The notes below the pieces were generated by a model. It searched no databases. It worked only from the letters and a program-made list of their open reading frames with translations, and was not told the origin of the DNA. 64,000 bases of DNA from JANWXD01 sp037446115 (GTDB taxonomy: Bacteria; Acidobacteriota; Terriglobia; Bryobacterales; Bryobacteraceae). The position numbers and the translations under genes were made by a program. Location: the NCBI GenBank assembly GCA_037446115.1, contig JBBIJF010000017.1, forward strand, positions 35,095-99,094, given 5' to 3'. How positions within the stretch are numbered: the stretch's first letter is position 1; the number at the start of each line of letters is the position of its first letter. Shown here piece by piece: positions 51,908 through 59,764 of this stretch.

Positions 51908-52594
51908 ATGGCGGCCAACAAGCGCATCATCATTGCGATTGACGGTCCGGCGGGTGCGGGCAAGAGCACGGTGGCCCGGCGTGTGGCCGACCGGCTCGGG
52001 TTTCTCTACATTGACACGGGGGCCATGTACCGGGCGGTGGCGCTGTGGGCGCTGCGGGCGGGGGTGGACTTGGGAGACGCGCACCGGCTGGAGCAGCTGG
52101 CCCGGGAGGCGCGCATCGAGCTGTTTCCCGGAGGCTCGCGCGTCCGGCTCAACGGCGAGGACGTCACGGAGGCCATCCGCACGGCGGAAGTGGCGCAGGC
52201 GGCTTCCAAGGTTTCGGCGGTTCCGGGAGTGCGCCGGGCGCTGCTCGACAAGCAGCGGGCTTTCGGGGCCGCCGCGAGCGTGGTCATGGAAGGACGGGAT
52301 ATCGGCTCGGTGGTGTTTCCGGAGGCGGACATCAAGATTTTTCTGGATGCCGACCCGGCGGTGCGGGCCGAGCGGCGGCTGCGCGATCTGCAACAGGCAG
52401 GCCAGTCGCCGGCGGCCGAGGAAGTGCTGCGGGAGATCGGCGAGCGCGACCAGCGCGACCGGAGCCGGCCGGAGGCGCCCCTGGTCCAGGCGCCGGATGC
52501 GGTCTACATTGATTCGAGCCGGATGAGCATCGAGCAGGTGGAGGAGGCGATCCTCAAGCTGGTGCGCGAGCGGACGTCCAACGGGAAAGCGTAG
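51908..52594 (+). CDS. cmk: Cytidylate kinase
   Basis: Phosphorylates CMP and dCMP. 228 residues. Walker A is GPAGAGKS at residues 13-20, followed by YIDTGAMYRAVALWAL (CMP-binding), VRLNGEDVTEAIRT, VSAVPGVRRALLDKQR, VMEGRDIGSVVFPEADIKIFLDADP and a DRSRPEAPLVQAPDAVYIDSS end segment, all standard for bacterial Cmk. No Shine-Dalgarno sequence before ATG 51908; the message may be very short-leadered. Often beside rpsA or aroA elsewhere, but here it precedes aspartate kinase. Confidence 0.98.
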   Translation: MAANKRIIIAIDGPAGAGKSTVARRVADRLGFLYIDTGAMYRAVALWALRAGVDLGDAHRLEQLAREARIELFPGGSRVRLNGEDVTEAIRTAEVAQAASKVSAVPGVRRALLDKQRAFGAAASVVMEGRDIGSVVFPEADIKIFLDADPAVRAERRLRDLQQAGQSPAAEEVLREIGERDQRDRSRPEAPLVQAPDAVYIDSSRMSIEQVEEAILKLVRERTSNGKA

Positions 52595-52656
52595 GCGGCG
52601 TCCCGGCGCGCGGCGGCCAGCGCGGGCCGGGAAGGCGCCATCAGGAGAGAGCAGCC

Positions 52657-54108
52657 GTGAAGGACTTGCTGGTGATGAAATTCGGCGGCACGAGCGTGGG
52701 CTCGGCCGAGCGGATCCGTGTGGCGGCGCGCATTGCCGTAGAAGAAAAACAGAGACGCCCGGTGCTGGTGGTCGTGTCGGCCATGGCCCGGGTGACGGAC
52801 CTGCTGCTTGAAACCCTCCGGCGCGCCGAGGCCGGGGACACGGCGGGCATGGAGGCGAATTTGCAGAAGCTCCAGGACCGCCACGTGGAGACCTGCCACG
52901 AGCTGCTTCCGGCGGAGAAGCGGGAAGCCGTGCTGGCGGGCATCCGCTCGCTGACGGGAGAGTTTCAGCGGATTGCCAGCGGGATTCTGATGCTGGGCGA
53001 GCGGCCGCCGCGTTCCGTGGATGAGGCGCTGGCGGTGGGCGAGCGACTGTCGGCGCTGCTGATGGCTGCGTATCTGGAGAGCCAGGGAGTGCGGGCGGTG
53101 GCGATCAACGGCGCCGACGTGATCGTCACCGACGCGGTGTTCGGCAACGCCGCGCCGCTCCTGGAGCCGACGCGGGAGAAGGCACGGCGCAACGTGCTGC
53201 CCTGGATCGAAAGCGGCGTGCTGCCGGTGGTCACCGGATTCAACGGCGCCACGACCGACGGGCGACCCACGACGCTGGGGCGCGGAGGTTCGGACTTTTC
53301 CGCTTCCATTCTGGCGGCCGTGCTGGACGCCGCGGAACTGTGGATCTGGACGGATGTTGACGGCATTCTGACCGCGGACCCGCGCCTGGTGCCGGAGGCG
53401 GCGGTGCTCGGGGAAGTGACGTACAACGAGGCGGCGGAGCTGGCCTACAACGGCGCCAAGGTGCTGCATCCGCGGACGCTGGCGCCTCTGATCGAAAAGC
53501 AGATCCCGGTGTGGAGCAAGAACAGTTTTGCGCCCGAAAAGCCGGGGACGCGCATCGTGCCGAAGATCCACGTTCCCGGAGGGCCGCGGGCGGTGACGTC
53601 CATGGCGAACGTGGCCCTGATTGCGATCGAGCCGGCGCGGGCTTCGGTGAACGGAGCCCAGGTGATGGCGCGAGCGCTGGAGGCGCTGGCGAGGGCGAAT
53701 GCGGAGGTACTGGCGCTGTCCAGTTCCAGCTACCGGCAGAGCTTCTGCTTTCTGATCCGCAAGGAAGAGCTGCGGGCGGCATTGAAAGAACTGGAGGCGG
53801 CTCTGGCTCTGGAGCTGGCCCACGGCTACGTGCATCCGCTCGAAGTGGATGAGGACGTCGGATTGCTGGCGGTGGTGGGCGAGGGCATGCGCGGCACGCC
53901 CGGCATCGCAGGCCGCATCTTTACGGCGATTTCGCGGGAGCGGGTGAACATCATCGCCATCGCGCAGGGATCGAGCGAGCTGACGATCGCCATCGTGGTG
54001 CACCGTGACGGGCTGGAGAAGGCCGTGCGGGCGGTGCACGCCGAATGCCGGATGGCGGAACAGGCGCGGGACGCCGGCAGGGAGGCCGCGCCGGCTTCGC
54101 CGGGGTAA
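52657..54108 (+). CDS. lysC: Aspartate kinase
   Basis: First enzyme of the aspartate family (lysine, threonine, methionine). 483 residues from GTG 52657, with AGGAGAGAG upstream. Catalytic domain: LLVMKFGGTSVGSAERIRVA, VVVSAMARVTDLLL, VTGFNGATTDGRPTTLGRGGSDFSAS, DVDGILTADPRLVPEA, EAAELAYNGAKVLHPRT. The C-terminal third carries two ACT domains (VALIAIEPARASVNGAQVMAR; LAVVGEGMRGTPGIAGRIFTAI), so feedback inhibition by lysine or threonine is expected. The class with a long N-terminal helical insert (GMEANLQKLQDRHVETCHEL) resembles LysC/ThrA-type kinases. The gene symbol assumes a monofunctional enzyme, as no homoserine dehydrogenase domain follows. Confidence 0.95.
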   Translation: MKDLLVMKFGGTSVGSAERIRVAARIAVEEKQRRPVLVVVSAMARVTDLLLETLRRAEAGDTAGMEANLQKLQDRHVETCHELLPAEKREAVLAGIRSLTGEFQRIASGILMLGERPPRSVDEALAVGERLSALLMAAYLESQGVRAVAINGADVIVTDAVFGNAAPLLEPTREKARRNVLPWIESGVLPVVTGFNGATTDGRPTTLGRGGSDFSASILAAVLDAAELWIWTDVDGILTADPRLVPEAAVLGEVTYNEAAELAYNGAKVLHPRTLAPLIEKQIPVWSKNSFAPEKPGTRIVPKIHVPGGPRAVTSMANVALIAIEPARASVNGAQVMARALEALARANAEVLALSSSSYRQSFCFLIRKEELRAALKELEAALALELAHGYVHPLEVDEDVGLLAVVGEGMRGTPGIAGRIFTAISRERVNIIAIAQGSSELTIAIVVHRDGLEKAVRAVHAECRMAEQARDAGREAAPASPG

Positions 54109-54139
54109 GGCGTCCCCGACGCAGGCGGATAATCAGCGA

Positions 54140-55054
54140 GTGGGCCTTGTGCTGGCCGGCCTGCTGGCAGCGGGGTGGAGTGCCGCACTCCAGCAAACGG
54201 TGTTCCGGGCTGAAGTGGCGGTGGTGCGCCTGGACGTGCAGGTCACCGAGAACGGGCGAGCGGTGACGGGGCTCACCGAGGGTGATTTCGTCGTGCGCGA
54301 CGAGGGCGTGCCGCAGCGGATTCTTCATTTCGCCCATGAGGCGGAGCCCCTGGACGTGCTCCTGCTCCTCGACGCCAGCGGGAGCATGCGGCGGCACCTG
54401 GGACGGCTGGCGCGGGCGGTGCGGCGCGCGGTGAGGCCGCTCCGACCGGGCGACCGGGTGGGAGTGATGTTTTTCAGCCGGCGCACGGCGACGGCGCTGG
54501 AGTTCACTGAAGACCGCGGGGCGCTCGAGCGGGTGCTGCAGGGGGCCGCGCGGCCGCCGGATCTGGGAAGCGGCACGGCGATCAACGCCTCCATCCTCGC
54601 TGCCGTCGCGTACGTGCGCGCGCACGGCGGGCGCGGAAGACGCGCCATTCTGATCGTGACCGACAACGAGGGGCTGAATTACCAGAGGCCGGATGAGGAG
54701 GTCGTGCGGGCGCTCTGGGGTGCGGACTGCGTGCTGAGCGCCGCCGTCACCCTAAATGCGGCGCCTCCGCAGGCGCCGCCGGCCGGGGTGGCGCTGAATC
54801 CGGATTTTACGCCCTCCGACGTATTCCGCCTGGCGGCGGAGACAGGGGGAGAGGCGCTGCGGGCGGAGGCGGCCGGCGAGGCATTCGCCCGTCTGATGGA
54901 GGGCCTGCGGGCGCGCTACAGCCTGCAGTACCGGGCGCCGGAAGCGGCGCCGGGCTCCTTGCGCAGGATCACAGTGGATCTGGCGGCGGAGGCGCGCCGC
55001 CGACACCCGGGCGCGGTGGTGGTGGCGCGGCGGGGTTACTACACGGCGCCGTAA
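54140..55054 (+). CDS. Acidobacterial VWFA-related domain protein
   Basis: 304 residues if translation starts at GTG 54140; GTG 54149 is an alternative and longer in-frame starts lie within lysC. A short hydrophobic N-terminus (LVLAGLLAAGWSAAL) suggests export. VFRAEVAVVRLDVQVTENGRAVTGLTEGDFVVRDEGVPQ is the standard entry of the acidobacterial VWFA-related domain, followed by VLLLLDASGSMRRHLGRL with the MIDAS motif DxSxS and a later GSGTAINASILAAVAYVR (threonine-type MIDAS residue) and AILIVTDNEGLNY. Likely a periplasmic or surface protein-binding module. A GATAAT at 54128-54133 lies just upstream. Confidence 0.88.
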   Translation: MGLVLAGLLAAGWSAALQQTVFRAEVAVVRLDVQVTENGRAVTGLTEGDFVVRDEGVPQRILHFAHEAEPLDVLLLLDASGSMRRHLGRLARAVRRAVRPLRPGDRVGVMFFSRRTATALEFTEDRGALERVLQGAARPPDLGSGTAINASILAAVAYVRAHGGRGRRAILIVTDNEGLNYQRPDEEVVRALWGADCVLSAAVTLNAAPPQAPPAGVALNPDFTPSDVFRLAAETGGEALRAEAAGEAFARLMEGLRARYSLQYRAPEAAPGSLRRITVDLAAEARRRHPGAVVVARRGYYTAP

Positions 55055-55064
55055 TGCTACTGTG

Positions 55065-56612
55065 ATGTCCATGAACCGAGTGGAAGAACTGCGCCGACGC
55101 CATGCCGCCGCCGAAGCCGGCGGCGGGCCGGAGCGCCGCGAACGACAGCACAAAGCGGGAAAGCTCTCCGCCCGGGAGCGGATTGATCTGCTGCTGGACG
55201 AAGGCACGTTCGAGGAACTGGACAAGCTGGTGCGCCACCGCTGCCGGGACTTCGGCATGGACGAGCAGGTGATTGACGGGGACGGTTTCGTGACCGGCTA
55301 CGGGGAAATTCACGGCCGCCTCGTTTACGTCTTCGCTCAGGATTTCACCGTCTTTGGAGGATCGCTGTCGGAGGCCAACGCGCAGAAGATCTGCAAGATC
55401 ATGGATCTGGCCTTGAAGAACGGAGCGCCGGTGATCGGGCTGAACGATTCCGGGGGCGCACGGATCCAGGAGGGCGTGCTGTCTCTGGGCGGCTACGCGG
55501 ACATCTTTCTGCGCAACACGCTGGCAAGCGGCGTGATCCCGCAGATTTCTGCGATCATGGGTCCTTGCGCGGGCGGCGCCGTTTACTCGCCGGCGATCAC
55601 GGATTTCATCTTCATGGTGGACCGCACGAGCTACATGTTCGTCACAGGCCCCGACGTCATCAAGACCGTAACGCATGAGGATGTGACGAAGGAGAAACTG
55701 GGCGGGCCGATAACGCACAACACCATCAGCGGAGTGGGGCATTTCATCGCGCCGGACGATGCGGAGTGCCTGCGCATGATTCGCCAGCTGCTGGAGTATC
55801 TGCCGCAGAACAACCGGGAGGACCCGCCACGACGGCAGTGCTCGGATCCCGCCGACCGGCAGGAGGCGCGATTGGATGCGATCGTGCCCGAGGACCCGAC
55901 GCTGCCTTACGACATGAAGGAGGTCATCCGGCTGGTGGTGGACGACGGAGAATTCTTCGAAGTGCACGAGCACTTTGCGCGCAACCTGGTGGTGGGCTTT
56001 GCGCGGCTGGACGGGCGGCCGGTGGGCGTGGTGGCCAATCAGCCCGCGCATCTGGCCGGATGCCTGGACATCAACTCTTCGGTAAAAGGGGCGCGCTTTG
56101 TGCGCTTCTGCGACGCTTTCAACATCCCGATTCTGACCTTTGAAGACGTTCCAGGCTTTTTGCCCGGCACGGATCAGGAGTACGGGGGCATCATCCGCCA
56201 CGGGGCCAAGCTGTTGTATGCGTACGCGGAGGCGACGGTGCCCAAGATCACCGTGATCACCCGCAAGGCGTACGGCGGGGCGTATTGCGTCATGGGGTCC
56301 AAGCACCTGCGCACCGACATCAACTACGCCTGGCCGACGGCGGAGATCGCGGTGATGGGCCCGGAGGGAGCGGTGGAGATCGTCTACCGCCGGGAACTGG
56401 CGGCGGCCGAAGACCGGGAGGCGGTGCGGCGGCAGAAGATCGCCGAATTCCGGGAACGTTTCGCGAATCCGTTCATCGCGGCCGAGCGCGGTTTCGTGGA
56501 CGATGTGATCGAACCTCACGAGACGCGCCCGAAGGTGATCCGCGCGCTGCGCATGCTGGAAAACAAGGTGGACACCATGCCGCGAAAGAAGCACGGAAAC
56601 ATCCCGCTCTGA
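55065..56612 (+). CDS. Acyl-CoA carboxylase, carboxyltransferase (beta) subunit
   Basis: 515 residues from ATG 55065 (GTG 55062 and ATG 55071 are in frame). Crotonase-type carboxyltransferase of the propionyl/acetyl-CoA carboxylase or methylmalonyl-CoA decarboxylase group: KLSARERIDLLLDEGTFEEL, VYVFAQDFTVFGGSLSE, VIGLNDSGGARIQEGVLSL, GPCAGGAVYSPAITDFIFMV, EDVPGFLPGTDQEYGGIIRHGAKLLYAY, ITRKAYGGAYCVMGSK. The GA(R)IQEG and G.GAY loops form the two oxyanion holes. No biotin carboxylase or biotin carrier gene is in the window, so its partners are elsewhere and the acyl-CoA substrate cannot be fixed. Confidence 0.93.
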   Translation: MSMNRVEELRRRHAAAEAGGGPERRERQHKAGKLSARERIDLLLDEGTFEELDKLVRHRCRDFGMDEQVIDGDGFVTGYGEIHGRLVYVFAQDFTVFGGSLSEANAQKICKIMDLALKNGAPVIGLNDSGGARIQEGVLSLGGYADIFLRNTLASGVIPQISAIMGPCAGGAVYSPAITDFIFMVDRTSYMFVTGPDVIKTVTHEDVTKEKLGGPITHNTISGVGHFIAPDDAECLRMIRQLLEYLPQNNREDPPRRQCSDPADRQEARLDAIVPEDPTLPYDMKEVIRLVVDDGEFFEVHEHFARNLVVGFARLDGRPVGVVANQPAHLAGCLDINSSVKGARFVRFCDAFNIPILTFEDVPGFLPGTDQEYGGIIRHGAKLLYAYAEATVPKITVITRKAYGGAYCVMGSKHLRTDINYAWPTAEIAVMGPEGAVEIVYRRELAAAEDREAVRRQKIAEFRERFANPFIAAERGFVDDVIEPHETRPKVIRALRMLENKVDTMPRKKHGNIPL

Positions 56613-56722
56613 GGGAGCGGGTTTCGCGAGCGGGCGGAGCAAGAGGCACCCCACGGCGAAGCAATGAGCTCGTCTTCTTCGGGCGCGGCTCGTGTGTTAC
56701 AACGGGACTTCGGGAGGCGCTC

Positions 56723-57493
56723 ATCGTCAAGCTTTGCGTTCTGGCCAGCGGGAGTTCCGGCAACTGCACCTTCATCGCCACGGGGAGTACGCGGATTCTG
56801 GTGGACGCCGGGCTGAGCCGCCGCGAGATCGCGAGCCGGCTGGGGGCGATCGGGGAAAGGCCGGAGGCGCTGGACGCGATTCTGATCAGCCATGAGCACA
56901 GCGATCATGTGTCGGGTCTGCCGGTGCTGCTGCGGGCAGTGAAGGCCCCGGTGTATTTGTCGAGGCTGACGGCTCCGGCGATCGAATGGGGGGAGGCGGA
57001 GCCGTCGATTGTGACGTTTCAGGCGGGGAGCCGGTTTGCGATCGGAGACATCGAGGTGCGGAGTTTCACGCTGCCGCATGACGCCGCCGATCCGGTGGGT
57101 TTCACGTTTTCAGCCGGCGGCGTCAAGATCGGAGTGGTTACGGACCTGGGCTATATCCCGGAGTCGGTGAAGCATCACCTGCGGGGGACGGATCTGCTGG
57201 TGCTGGAATCGAATCACGATCTGGAGATGCTGAAGGTGGGGCCGTACCCGTGGTCGGTCAAGCAGCGGGTGATGAGCCGCAAGGGGCACTTGTCCAATGA
57301 CCTGGTTTGCGAGTTCATCCGCGACGATCTGGACCGGTCGGTTTCGGTGCTGGTGCTCGGGCATCTGAGCGAGAACAACAATCATCCGGAACTGGTGCGC
57401 ATCGGTGCGATGCAGGCGTTGGCCCGCAGAGCGCTTTGTGCGCGCCTGGTCGTCGCCGCGCCGCGGCACCAGACGGAAGTATTCACGCTATGA
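56723..57493 (+). CDS. Metallo-beta-lactamase fold protein of the WalJ/YycJ type, non-canonical start
   Basis: About 256 residues. The homologous start KLCVLASGSSGNCTFIATG is directly preceded by ATC-GTC, and GGGAGG lies 8 nt before the ATC at 56723; no ATG, GTG or TTG is in frame between the pccB-like stop region and the conserved core, so initiation at ATC (or GTC 56726), or a sequence error, has to be assumed. Core motifs: ILISHEHSDHVSGLPVL (HxHxDH), RSFTLPHDAADPVGFTF, VVTDLGYIPESV, LLVLESNHDLEMLKVGPYPWSVKQRV and VLGHLSENNNHPELV. YycJ/WalJ proteins are DNA exonuclease-like and linked to cell-wall signalling in Firmicutes; here only the family is supported. Confidence 0.85.
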   Translation: MVKLCVLASGSSGNCTFIATGSTRILVDAGLSRREIASRLGAIGERPEALDAILISHEHSDHVSGLPVLLRAVKAPVYLSRLTAPAIEWGEAEPSIVTFQAGSRFAIGDIEVRSFTLPHDAADPVGFTFSAGGVKIGVVTDLGYIPESVKHHLRGTDLLVLESNHDLEMLKVGPYPWSVKQRVMSRKGHLSNDLVCEFIRDDLDRSVSVLVLGHLSENNNHPELVRIGAMQALARRALCARLVVAAPRHQTEVFTL

Positions 57494-57509
57494 TCCGGGG
57501 CATTCTGAG

Positions 57510-58877
57510 ATGATTGCGCGTTACACGCGGCCGGAGATGGGCCGTATCTGGAGCGAGGAGAACAAGTTCCGCACGTGGCTGGAGGTGGAGCTGACGGCGG
57601 CGGAGGTGCTGGCCGAGCGAGGCGAGATCCCGCCGGAAGCGGCGCGGCTGCTGCGGGAACACGCGCGGGTGGACGTGGGACGGATCCAAGCGATCGAGCG
57701 GGAGGTGAAGCACGACGTTGTCGCCTTTACTACAGCTGTAGCTGAGAGTATGGCTGCGGCGGGGCATGCGGAGGCATCGCGTTGGCTGCATTACGGGCTG
57801 ACCTCCAACGATGTAGTGGATACGGCGCAGGCGCTGCAAGTGAGGCAGGCGGCGCAGCTTTTACTGGAAGGTCTGGAGGGGTTGCGGGCGGTGCTGCGGC
57901 GGCGCGCCTTTGAGTTCCGGCACGCCGTGCAGGTGGGGCGGACGCACGGGATGCACGCCGAGCCGATCACGTTCGGGCTCAAGCTGGCCCTGTGGTATGA
58001 CGAGGTGAGGCGGCAGCAGGTGCGGCTGCGGGCCGCCGCCGAGGAGATGGCGGTGGGGAAGCTGTCGGGGGCGGTGGGGACGCTGGCGCACCTGAGTCCG
58101 GAGGCTGAGGAGGCGATTTGCGCGCGCCTGGGGCTGCGGGCCGCGCCGGTCTCCTCGCAGGTGATTTCCCGGGATCGCCATGCGTATTTCCTGTCGGTGC
58201 TGGCCCTGATCGGGGCCACGTGCGAGAAGATCGCTCTGGAGGTGCGGCACCTGCAGCGCACCGAGGTGCGGGAGGCGGAGGAGCCGTTCACGGAGGGGCA
58301 GAAGGGGAGCTCGGCGATGCCGCACAAGCGCAATCCGGTGACGAGCGAGCAGATTTGCGGGCTGGCACGCGTGGTGCGCTCCAATGTTCAGGCGGCGTTT
58401 GAGAACATTGCGCTGTGGCATGAGCGGGACATTTCCCACTCCTCGGTGGAGAGGGTGATCCTGGCGGACTCGTGCATTCTGTGCGACTACCTGCTGGCGA
58501 AGACGACATGGCTTGTGGACGGCATGCGCGTCTATCCGGAGCGGATGCGCCGGAACGTGGAGTTGACACGCGGGCTGATCTTCTCGGGCCAGCTGCTGCT
58601 GGATCTGGCGGCAGCGGGGATGCTGCGGGAGGAGGCGTACCGCATCGTGCAGCACCATGCGATGAAGGCCTGGGAGGAAGACGGAGATTTTCGCGCGGCG
58701 GTGGAGAATGACCCGGAGATCCGGGCGGTGCTGACGGCGGAGCAGATTGCGGCGGCGTTTTCGCTCGAGCGGCAGCTGCGCAACGTGGACCGGATTTTCA
58801 GGCGGGTGTTCGGGCGCGAGGGGGAGGCCGGGGCGGGCGAGCAAGCCGCGGGGGCTGCCATCTCTTTGCAGCGGTGA
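57510..58877 (+). CDS. purB: Adenylosuccinate lyase
   Basis: Two steps of purine synthesis (SAICAR and adenylosuccinate cleavage). 455 residues from ATG 57510. Begins MIARYTRPEMGRIWSEENKF, with HDVVAFTTAVAES, HYGLTSNDVVDTAQALQ (catalytic TSNDVVD), GRTHGMHAEPITFGLKLALWYDE, and the flexible loop GQKGSSAMPHKRNPVTSEQI containing the catalytic Ser. C-terminal LVDGMRVYPERMRRNVELTRGLIFSGQLLLDLA fits PurB of the Bacillus type. 16 nt after the WalJ-like gene. Confidence 0.97.
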   Translation: MIARYTRPEMGRIWSEENKFRTWLEVELTAAEVLAERGEIPPEAARLLREHARVDVGRIQAIEREVKHDVVAFTTAVAESMAAAGHAEASRWLHYGLTSNDVVDTAQALQVRQAAQLLLEGLEGLRAVLRRRAFEFRHAVQVGRTHGMHAEPITFGLKLALWYDEVRRQQVRLRAAAEEMAVGKLSGAVGTLAHLSPEAEEAICARLGLRAAPVSSQVISRDRHAYFLSVLALIGATCEKIALEVRHLQRTEVREAEEPFTEGQKGSSAMPHKRNPVTSEQICGLARVVRSNVQAAFENIALWHERDISHSSVERVILADSCILCDYLLAKTTWLVDGMRVYPERMRRNVELTRGLIFSGQLLLDLAAAGMLREEAYRIVQHHAMKAWEEDGDFRAAVENDPEIRAVLTAEQIAAAFSLERQLRNVDRIFRRVFGREGEAGAGEQAAGAAISLQR

Positions 58878-58913
58878 TCGTTGACTGTGCCGGCGGGGGA
58901 GCGGGCAATTTAT

Positions 58914-58925
58914 CTACGACCGTAG
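58914..58925. promoter_or_regulatory. 12-bp perfect palindrome upstream of the receiver gene
   Basis: CTACG-AC-CGTAG, a perfect 12-bp palindrome in the 132-nt gap between purB and the receiver gene, resembling the BlaI/MecI-type TACAnnTGTA layout with one change in each arm. TATATT at 58975-58980 is a possible -10 downstream of it. No -35 at correct spacing was found, so operator function is only a suggestion. Confidence 0.3.
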
Positions 58926-59009
58926 TAGAAATCCTTTTGAAAACATCACGGGATGGAAACGGGCGGTTTCGGGTTATATTGGGGGTGTCGAGAAAGGACA
59001 CTGTGTTTC

Positions 59010-59459
59010 ATGGTGAAGTCCCCTCAAGCGAGCGGGCGGGGCGCACTGGAACTCGCCCGCGTGTTGCTCGTAGACGATGATCCCACCTCGAGGCTGACGC
59101 TGCAGACGGTGCTGGAGGCGGGCGGCTATCACGTTGATGCTGCGGCCTCGGCGGCGGAGGCGATCACTCTGATGGAGGCGGGCGAGTACGAGCTGGTGCT
59201 GACGGACCTGCGCATGGAATCCCCGAAGGCCGGCCTGAAGGTGCTGGCACATGCCCGCATGATGGACTACAAGCCCGCGACGGCTTTGATCACGACCTAC
59301 CGGCGGACGCCCAGGGCGGGCAAGCGAAACGCCAAAGGCAATCAAGCGGTACTGATCAAGTCGGAGGATCTTCCGGAGCTGCTCAGCAAGGTGGCCGAGT
59401 TGATCAGCGAGCGCGCCACGCGCCGTGTGGAGCGGGAACTGCGGCACGCGCGCAACTGA
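59010..59459 (+). CDS. Stand-alone response-regulator receiver-like protein
   Basis: 149 residues from ATG 59010 (ATG 58953 would add a non-conserved 19 residues). A receiver domain occupies about residues 16-135: ARVLLVDDDPTSRLTLQTVL with the acidic triad, VLTDLRMESPKAGLKVL with the phospho-acceptor Asp66, ATALITTYRR for the conserved Thr/Ser, and VLIKSEDLPELLSKV with the Lys. Between strand 4 and 5 there is a basic insertion (PRAGKRNAKGNQ) that is unusual. No output domain and no neighbouring histidine kinase, so it may act by protein-protein contact in a larger relay. Confidence 0.85.
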   Translation: MVKSPQASGRGALELARVLLVDDDPTSRLTLQTVLEAGGYHVDAAASAAEAITLMEAGEYELVLTDLRMESPKAGLKVLAHARMMDYKPATALITTYRRTPRAGKRNAKGNQAVLIKSEDLPELLSKVAELISERATRRVERELRHARN

Positions 59460-59546
59460 GGTTTGTCGGGCGGCTGGGGGGCCGGCGGGGGGCGGTATTA
59501 CTGCAGGTTGGGCGTGTCCTTCTGAATCGGTGTGTGCCCTCGAATG

Positions 59547-59570
59547 GATAAAGGTCTCTAAATCTTTATC
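59547..59570. repeat. Inverted repeat GATAAAG-N10-CTTTATC
   Basis: Perfect 7-bp arms (59547-59553 and 59564-59570) around a 10-nt loop, 88 nt after the receiver gene stop, in a locally AT-rich patch. There is no T run after it on either strand, so neither a clear terminator nor a clear operator can be claimed. Confidence 0.5.
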
Positions 59571-59644
59571 AAAGCCCAGACGTCCGGCCGGCGGGGGGCG
59601 CAGCGCGGGGCTCGAGGGCGTCAGAGTGCCGGGAACCCGGCGCG

Positions 59645-59690
59645 GCTCAAGGTTCGGTCACAAGGGTAGGGCGCACCGAAAGCCTTGAGC
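59645..59690. repeat. Long near-perfect hairpin
   Basis: GCTCAAGGTTCGGT (59645-59658) pairs with ACCGAA (59675-59680) and CCTTGAGC (59683-59690), 14 base pairs interrupted only by an extrahelical AG (59681-59682), around a 16-nt purine-rich loop. G-U and C-G pairs extend the base by three more positions. It lies 75 nt upstream of the exported-protein gene at 59765, so in that transcript it would be a 5' leader structure. No T run, so not an ordinary terminator. Confidence 0.7.
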
Positions 59691-59764
59691 TGTCAGGCGG
59701 CTGCGGGCGAAGCCCGATCGGGACGAGCGGGCGGTGGGAGCTACGCTGAAGATGCGTGGTTCCT

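Larger units (their letters stand above)
59460..59764. other. Non-coding segment with two inverted repeats before the tail-fibre-like gene
   Basis: No convincing gene in either direction. It holds the GATAAAG/CTTTATC inverted repeat at 59547-59570 and the long hairpin at 59645-59690, described separately, plus a small GGGCGAAGCCC hairpin near 59705. The last 75 nt before ATG 59765 have no clear ribosome-binding site. Confidence 0.6.

Noticed and set aside
57730..57741. Second CTACAGCTGTAG palindrome
   Set aside because: Inside purB, again encoding ordinary residues (TTAVA); no regulatory context.
59640..59740. c-di-GMP riboswitch or integron attC site at the long hairpin
   Set aside because: The conserved riboswitch loops are missing, and there are no GTTRRRY/RYYYAAC core sites or integrase gene.
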